Below are positions 33,626 through 36,887 of a DNA stretch of 36,887 bases, piece by piece. The stretch comes from an uncultured Candidatus Actinomarina sp. Lineage in GTDB: Bacteria > Actinomycetota > Acidimicrobiia > Actinomarinales > Actinomarinaceae. Both the position numbers and the translations under genes were made by a program. Under the pieces are notes generated by a model, which was given only the letters and a program-made list of their open reading frames with translations, was not told the DNA's origin and ran no database searches. The stretch is taken from positions 1 through 36,887 of the forward strand of contig CACIJJ010000008.1 of NCBI GenBank assembly GCA_902587025.1. Direction: 5' to 3'. Numbering within the stretch: the first letter of the stretch is position 1; the number at the start of each line of letters is the position of its first letter.

Positions 33626-33705
33626 GTTTAGATTCTACTTACTTAAATTAAAATAAGTTTTTATTCCATTGATGTATTTTTAATTTATTGTAGATATTGG
33701 TAAAG

Positions 33706-33855
33706 ATGAATATAGAGAGTTGCTCAAAAAGAAGATTTAAATCTGAAAACGAGGCAAGAAAAGAAAGAGGCTGGGCTGAGTCAGAGTACAATCAGAAATT
33801 CAATATTTATAGATGTGGTGATTGCAACGACTGGCATTTAGCTAGTATAAAATAG
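33706..33855 (+). CDS. 49-aa zinc-ribbon mini-protein upstream of uppP
   Basis: A 49-codon frame from the ATG at 33706 to TAG at 33855, immediately abutting the uppP start codon. It encodes a basic N-terminal part with Cys6 and a C-terminal YRCGDCNDWHLAS (Cys37, Cys40, His44), a zinc-knuckle pattern. The same layout occurs in the second half of the protein at 15246-15479. GGTAAAG precedes the ATG as a weak ribosome-binding site. Codon use and charge look like a real gene. The function is unknown; nucleic-acid binding is the usual guess for such ribbons. Confidence 0.6.
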   Translation: MNIESCSKRRFKSENEARKERGWAESEYNQKFNIYRCGDCNDWHLASIK

Positions 33856-34611
33856 ATGCTTGAAATTTTAACTGGTGTTTTACAGGGACTAACAGAATTT
33901 TTACCGATATCATCAAGTGGTCACCTCGTCATTATTTCATCATTAAGTTCTGAACTCGACCTAAACACCAATGACATTGCCTTCTTACACATTGGTACAT
34001 TATTCTCAATAGTATTTTTCTACAGAAAGAGAATTTTCGAGATATTTGTAGATTTAGATACTTTTATCTTTTATTTCAAAATAATTCTTGCTGGTGTAAT
34101 TCCAGCGGTTCTCATTGGTTTACTGACACCTATACAAAATTTCATCGATGAGAGTCCCGACCTTATTCTTATCACAGGAGCTTCATACTTAATTTTTTCA
34201 TTACTTCTAATTTTTTCAGGAAAAATAAATAATAGTGAAGCATTAAGTATCAGAGATATAACCGTCAGCCAAGCATTTGTTATAGGGATCGCTCAATCTA
34301 TTGCATTATTACCAGGAGTTTCACGATCTGGTGTAACTTTATTGACAGCTATTTATCTCGGGGTAAAAAAAGCTGATGCAATCTATTATTCACTCTTGCT
34401 AGGTATTCCAACAATATTTGGAGCATGGAGCCTGACGTTTATCAATGATTCCTTTCAAGTAAACACAAATATTGTTCTCCCAACAATCGTTGCTATGTTT
34501 ACTGGATTACTTGCGATAAGAGTTTTGATTAATTTTACAACCAGTTCAAAACTCCAATATTTTGGTTATTACTGTCTATTGCTTTCCGTATTCTGTTTTA
34601 TAACTAATTAA
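33856..34611 (+). CDS. uppP: Undecaprenyl-diphosphate phosphatase
   Basis: Membrane phosphatase (BacA family) that recycles undecaprenyl pyrophosphate for peptidoglycan synthesis. The two BacA motifs are clear: GLTEFLPISSSGHLVI (12-27), with its catalytic Glu and SSSGH, and SIALLPGVSRSGVT (about 152-165). About seven to eight hydrophobic segments are present. At 251 aa it is close to the family's 260-280. It starts directly at the stop of the zinc-ribbon gene and its end overlaps the converging mrp remnant by 8 nt. Confidence 0.94.
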   Translation: MLEILTGVLQGLTEFLPISSSGHLVIISSLSSELDLNTNDIAFLHIGTLFSIVFFYRKRIFEIFVDLDTFIFYFKIILAGVIPAVLIGLLTPIQNFIDESPDLILITGASYLIFSLLLIFSGKINNSEALSIRDITVSQAFVIGIAQSIALLPGVSRSGVTLLTAIYLGVKKADAIYYSLLLGIPTIFGAWSLTFINDSFQVNTNIVLPTIVAMFTGLLAIRVLINFTTSSKLQYFGYYCLLLSVFCFITN

Positions 34612-35110
34612 TTTTTAAATCGATTGGTTTTTTCTTTGGGGCAATGGCATTAATTGCATCGACCATTTCCTCAACAACTTTGAAATCATCATCTGCACCA
34701 AATTCGAGAAGTTTTCCATCTTCTGAATATTTTGATACAGAATCATATAAGGGTAGGCTACCAATAAATTCGACACCTAAGTTCTTCGAGAGTTCTTCTC
34801 CCCCGCCTTTACCAAACGGATATAGTTTTTCACTCCCATTCTCTAAATAAGACATATTTTCAATAACACCAATGATGCTTGAGTTCACTTTCTTCGACAT
34901 AATTCCTGCTCTCTCTGCAACAGTTGTCGCATTGCTTTGAGGTGTTGTAACAATGATCGTCTCATAGAAGTTAAGAAATTGAGAGAGGGATATCGAGACA
35001 TCACCTGTTCCAGGTGGCATATCGATAAGTAAGATATCTATATCCTGCCATAAAACTTCATACAGGAATTGTTCAATAGCCTTATGAAGCATTGGTCCTC
35101 TCCAAATTAC
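34604..35110 (-). pseudogene. mrp: C-terminal half of an Mrp/ApbC-type Fe-S carrier ATPase (5' truncated)
   Basis: About 170 residues of a P-loop ATPase that delivers Fe-S clusters. The frame reads through VIWRGPMLHKAIEQFL, then DILLIDMPPGTGDV and the C-terminal Mrp signature IENMSYL. The Walker A motif and about 180 N-terminal residues are absent. Upstream of the AVIWRGP codons (about 35110) the sequence abruptly becomes photolyase on the other strand. An ATG at 35092 could start a 162-aa product, but it would lack the nucleotide-binding loop. The gene is broken by deletion or by a cloning/assembly join. The normal CxxC near the C terminus is also not seen. Confidence 0.85.
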
Positions 35111-35111
35111 T

Positions 35112-35639
35112 GCTAATCTTGAAAGTTTTTTTGATGAGTTAATTACTTGGAGAGAGCTTGGGTATCATACTTGTGTTAAACGAGCAAACTATGACCAATA
35201 TCAATCCTTGCCAGACTGGGCAATTAAAACATTAAATGATCATGCTAATGATGAAAGAGAATATATCTACGACTTATCAGAATTTACAAATGCAAATACA
35301 CATGATGAAATTTGGAACGCAGCTCAAAATCAGTTAAAAACTGAAGGTAGAATACATAATTATTTAAGAATGTTGTGGGGTAAGAAAATTCTTGAATGGA
35401 CGCCTAATCCACAAATTGCACTTTCCTATTTGATAGATTTAAATGATCGTTTTGCCCTAGATGGAAGAGATCCAAACTCATACTCAGGGGTATTTTGGAT
35501 ATTAGGAAGATATGACAGAGCATGGGGTCCAGAGAGGCCAATTTATGGAAAAATAAGGTATATGACTTCAAAATCTACAGCGACAAAGTTTAATTTAAAG
35601 CCATATTTGGAAAAATGGTCTGTCGGATCGATTGTTTAA
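35112..35639 (+). pseudogene. phr: C-terminal half of a class II CPD photolyase (5' truncated)
   Basis: About 175 residues of class II deoxyribodipyrimidine photolyase, which repairs UV dimers with FADH and light. The frame begins near NLESFFDELITWREL and runs through RIHNYLRMLWGKKILEWT, RFALDGRDPNSYSG and RPIYGKIRYMTS, the FAD-domain end of the family. The antenna domain and part of the FAD domain, about 280 residues, are missing. An internal TTG at 35208 cannot restore function. It faces the mrp remnant head to head, so one deletion could have removed both 5' halves and the shared promoter. Photolyase beside a rhodopsin gene is common in surface-ocean bacteria. Confidence 0.85.
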
Positions 35640-35703
35640 TTACTATTTTTTTTAAAATAAAGTTACAAAATTTATTAAAAAATTTTCAAATTATTTTAAT
35701 AAT

Positions 35704-35743
35704 TTCACAAGGATGGTACATTTGTGATGTGAACGTTTCACAT
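35704..35743. promoter_or_regulatory. Palindromic operator region upstream of the rhodopsin gene
   Basis: ATGTGAACGTTTCACAT (35727-35743) is a perfect 7-bp palindrome around CGT. Upstream, TCACAA (35705-35710) and TTGTGA (35722-35727) form another inverted pair, so four TCACA/TGTGA half-sites lie in 40 nt. GGAG (35755-35758) is the ribosome-binding site. The arrangement suggests a dimeric regulator of rhodopsin expression. Confidence 0.5.
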
Positions 35744-35769
35744 TAAAGAAAAAAAGGAGTACTTCTAAA

Positions 35770-36432
35770 ATGGAAGAACTAACATACCGACTTTTCATGG
35801 TGGCAACAGTAGGAATGCTTGCAGGAACAGTATTTTTACTTGCTTCATCAAGAGAAGTTAAACCAGAACACAGACGTGGTGTATATATTTCAGCACTTGT
35901 CTGTGGTATTGCATGGTATCACTATCAAAAGATGGGTGCATCTTGGGAAAGTGGAGCATACGATACAGGGTTAAGATACGTTGACTGGGTCTTAACCGTT
36001 CCTTTGATGTTCGTGGAAGTCCTTGCAGTTACAAGAAAGGGTGCCGCATATAATGAGGCAGTCCGTAACTGGGGAGTTGCAGCAACAGTAATGATTGGTG
36101 CAGGATACTACGGTGAAACATCAGTAGCAGGAAGCAATGAATATTGGACAGGATTTGTAATTGCTATGGCAACTTACGTCTGGCTAATGAGAAATCTTCA
36201 AGCTGAAGGAGAAGGTCTTAAAGGTGATGAAGCAGCAGCTTTTGAAAACATTAAGAACTTAATCCTTGTTGGTTGGATAATTTATCCTTTGGGATACATT
36301 GCACCTGTTGCAGGAGACTTCGATGCTATTAGAGAAGTTCTATACACAATCGCTGACATAATTAACAAAGTCGGTCTTGGTGTATTAGTTCTACAAATGG
36401 CTCGAGTTAAGTCAGGAGAAAAAGTTTCATAA
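35770..36432 (+). CDS. Green-light proton-pumping rhodopsin (MAC-rhodopsin type)
   Basis: A 220-aa seven-helix rhodopsin that pumps protons out of the cell with light using retinal. By alignment to green proteorhodopsin, the key residues are His51 (His75), proton acceptor Asp72 in RYVDW (Asp97), Thr76 (Thr101), Met80 at the colour-tuning site (position 105, green), proton donor Glu83 (Glu108), and Schiff-base Lys200 in ADIINKVG (Lys231). At 220 aa it is compact and lacks a signal peptide. The sequence resembles rhodopsins of marine actinobacterial clade members as I remember them. Good RBS GGAG, palindromic site upstream and a strong terminator indicate a monocistronic, well-expressed gene. 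Retinal synthesis genes are not in the window. Confidence 0.95.
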   Translation: MEELTYRLFMVATVGMLAGTVFLLASSREVKPEHRRGVYISALVCGIAWYHYQKMGASWESGAYDTGLRYVDWVLTVPLMFVEVLAVTRKGAAYNEAVRNWGVAATVMIGAGYYGETSVAGSNEYWTGFVIAMATYVWLMRNLQAEGEGLKGDEAAAFENIKNLILVGWIIYPLGYIAPVAGDFDAIREVLYTIADIINKVGLGVLVLQMARVKSGEKVS

Positions 36433-36452
36433 CTTTTTCGAATAAAATTTTA

Positions 36453-36486
36453 ATGATAGGCGACAAATGTCGCCTATCATTTTTTG
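36453..36486 (+). terminator. Strong intrinsic terminator after the rhodopsin gene
   Basis: ATGATAGGCGAC / GTCGCCTATCAT form a perfect 12-bp stem around AAAT, followed by TTTTTTG, 20 nt after the rhodopsin stop. It would stop readthrough into the dsbB-like gene. Confidence 0.9.
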
Positions 36487-36503
36487 TAGGTTAAAATTTC
36501 AAT

Positions 36504-36887
36504 ATGGATCTCATAATTTTATTTAATACTTTTTTTGGATTCCTTACTTTTATTGCGTGGGCATCTACAGCAGCAATACTTTATCTTTATTTTTCAAAAA
36601 AAACTTTTAGTAAATTAATCACTGATCAATTTTTAAACTTTGCTATTTCAGTTGCGGTCTTTAGCTCCATTGGAAGTATTGTATATTCAGAAGTTGTTGG
36701 TTTCATACCATGTAGATTTTGTTGGTATCAAAGATACTTAATGTATCCGATAGCAATTGCATTAATAATCTCATTATTTAAGAGACCTTTTTTTAGAGTT
36801 GGCTATATCAGTATCGTCGGAGTAGCTATTAGTGCTTATCATATTTATCTCCAAAACGGTGGAGGTGGAGGTGGAACCTGTGCAGTT
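36504..36887 (+). CDS. BdbC/DsbB-like thiol oxidoreductase, N-terminal fragment
   Basis: The first 128 codons of a DsbB-family membrane protein that passes electrons from disulphide-forming enzymes to quinone. Several hydrophobic segments are visible, and PCRFCWYQRYLMYP (about 69-82) is the CxxC motif that resembles Bacillus BdbC. The Cys at the right edge (GGTCAV) could start the second pair. The gene runs off the window, so its length and second Cys pair cannot be checked. It begins 17 nt after the rhodopsin terminator. DsbB-like proteins are less common than VKOR in actinobacteria. Confidence 0.8.
   Translation, partial: MDLIILFNTFFGFLTFIAWASTAAILYLYFSKKTFSKLITDQFLNFAISVAVFSSIGSIVYSEVVGFIPCRFCWYQRYLMYPIAIALIISLFKRPFFRVGYISIVGVAISAYHIYLQNGGGGGGTCAV

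Overview
This is an AT-rich bacterial chromosome segment, about one third G+C by eye. It most likely comes from a small-genome marine actinobacterium of the 'Candidatus Actinomarina' type. That placement is inferred from a green-tuned proton-pumping rhodopsin resembling the marine actinobacterial clade (MAC) rhodopsins, very tight gene packing, a promoter that appears to give a leaderless transcript, and a SepF-like protein. No rRNA or other decisive marker is present.

Left core (1-10355). The end of a tRNA-His/Arg/Gly/Pro cluster runs directly into tig (trigger factor) and the start of clpP on the minus strand. A divergent tRNA-Lys/tRNA-Leu pair lies beside it on the plus strand. Then comes a long minus-strand housekeeping series: aconitase, pdxH, RNase PH, rdgB, citramalate synthase (cimA), acetyl-CoA synthetase and a PaaI-type thioesterase. 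An isoleucine-rich mini-ORF (MINFIIII), a hairpin and a U-tract terminator precede cimA. Together they look like a leaderless isoleucine attenuator on the first enzyme of the citramalate route to isoleucine.

Accessory island (about 10394-29153). Two Fe-S PD-(D/E)XK (Cas4/RecB-like) nucleases lie at its two ends. The left part holds a mini SepF, a membrane-anchored metzincin-like protease with an RsiV/PdaC-like (DUF3298) region, an SGNH hydrolase, a zinc-ribbon mini-protein and a divergent NrtR-like Nudix regulator with repeated candidate operators. The centre holds an SF1B (RecD-like) helicase with a C-terminal HRDC domain. Divergent from it is a five-gene, translationally coupled operon: a small basic protein, an AlbA_2/Schlafen-like protein, a GHKL (paraMORC-like) ATPase, an unrecognised 408-aa protein, and a DUF6339-like protein with a HARE-HTH-like tail. 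This operon converges with a C5-cytosine methyltransferase and HNH endonuclease pair. Together this looks like an ATPase-coupled restriction/defence system and is the most interesting part of the window. Beyond it are the second nuclease, two unrecognised genes, and a roughly 200-nt element built from two long perfect inverted repeats.

Right core (29626-36887). This part holds a GMC oxidoreductase, a second thioesterase overlapping a bacterial translin homologue, a small membrane protein, plsY, a second zinc-ribbon mini-protein abutting uppP, the rhodopsin with a palindromic upstream site and a strong terminator, and the start of a BdbC/DsbB-like gene. Between uppP and the rhodopsin, the C-terminal halves of mrp (minus) and a class II photolyase (plus) meet head to head at about 35110, both without their N-terminal halves. 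This is a deletion scar or an assembly/cloning chimera.
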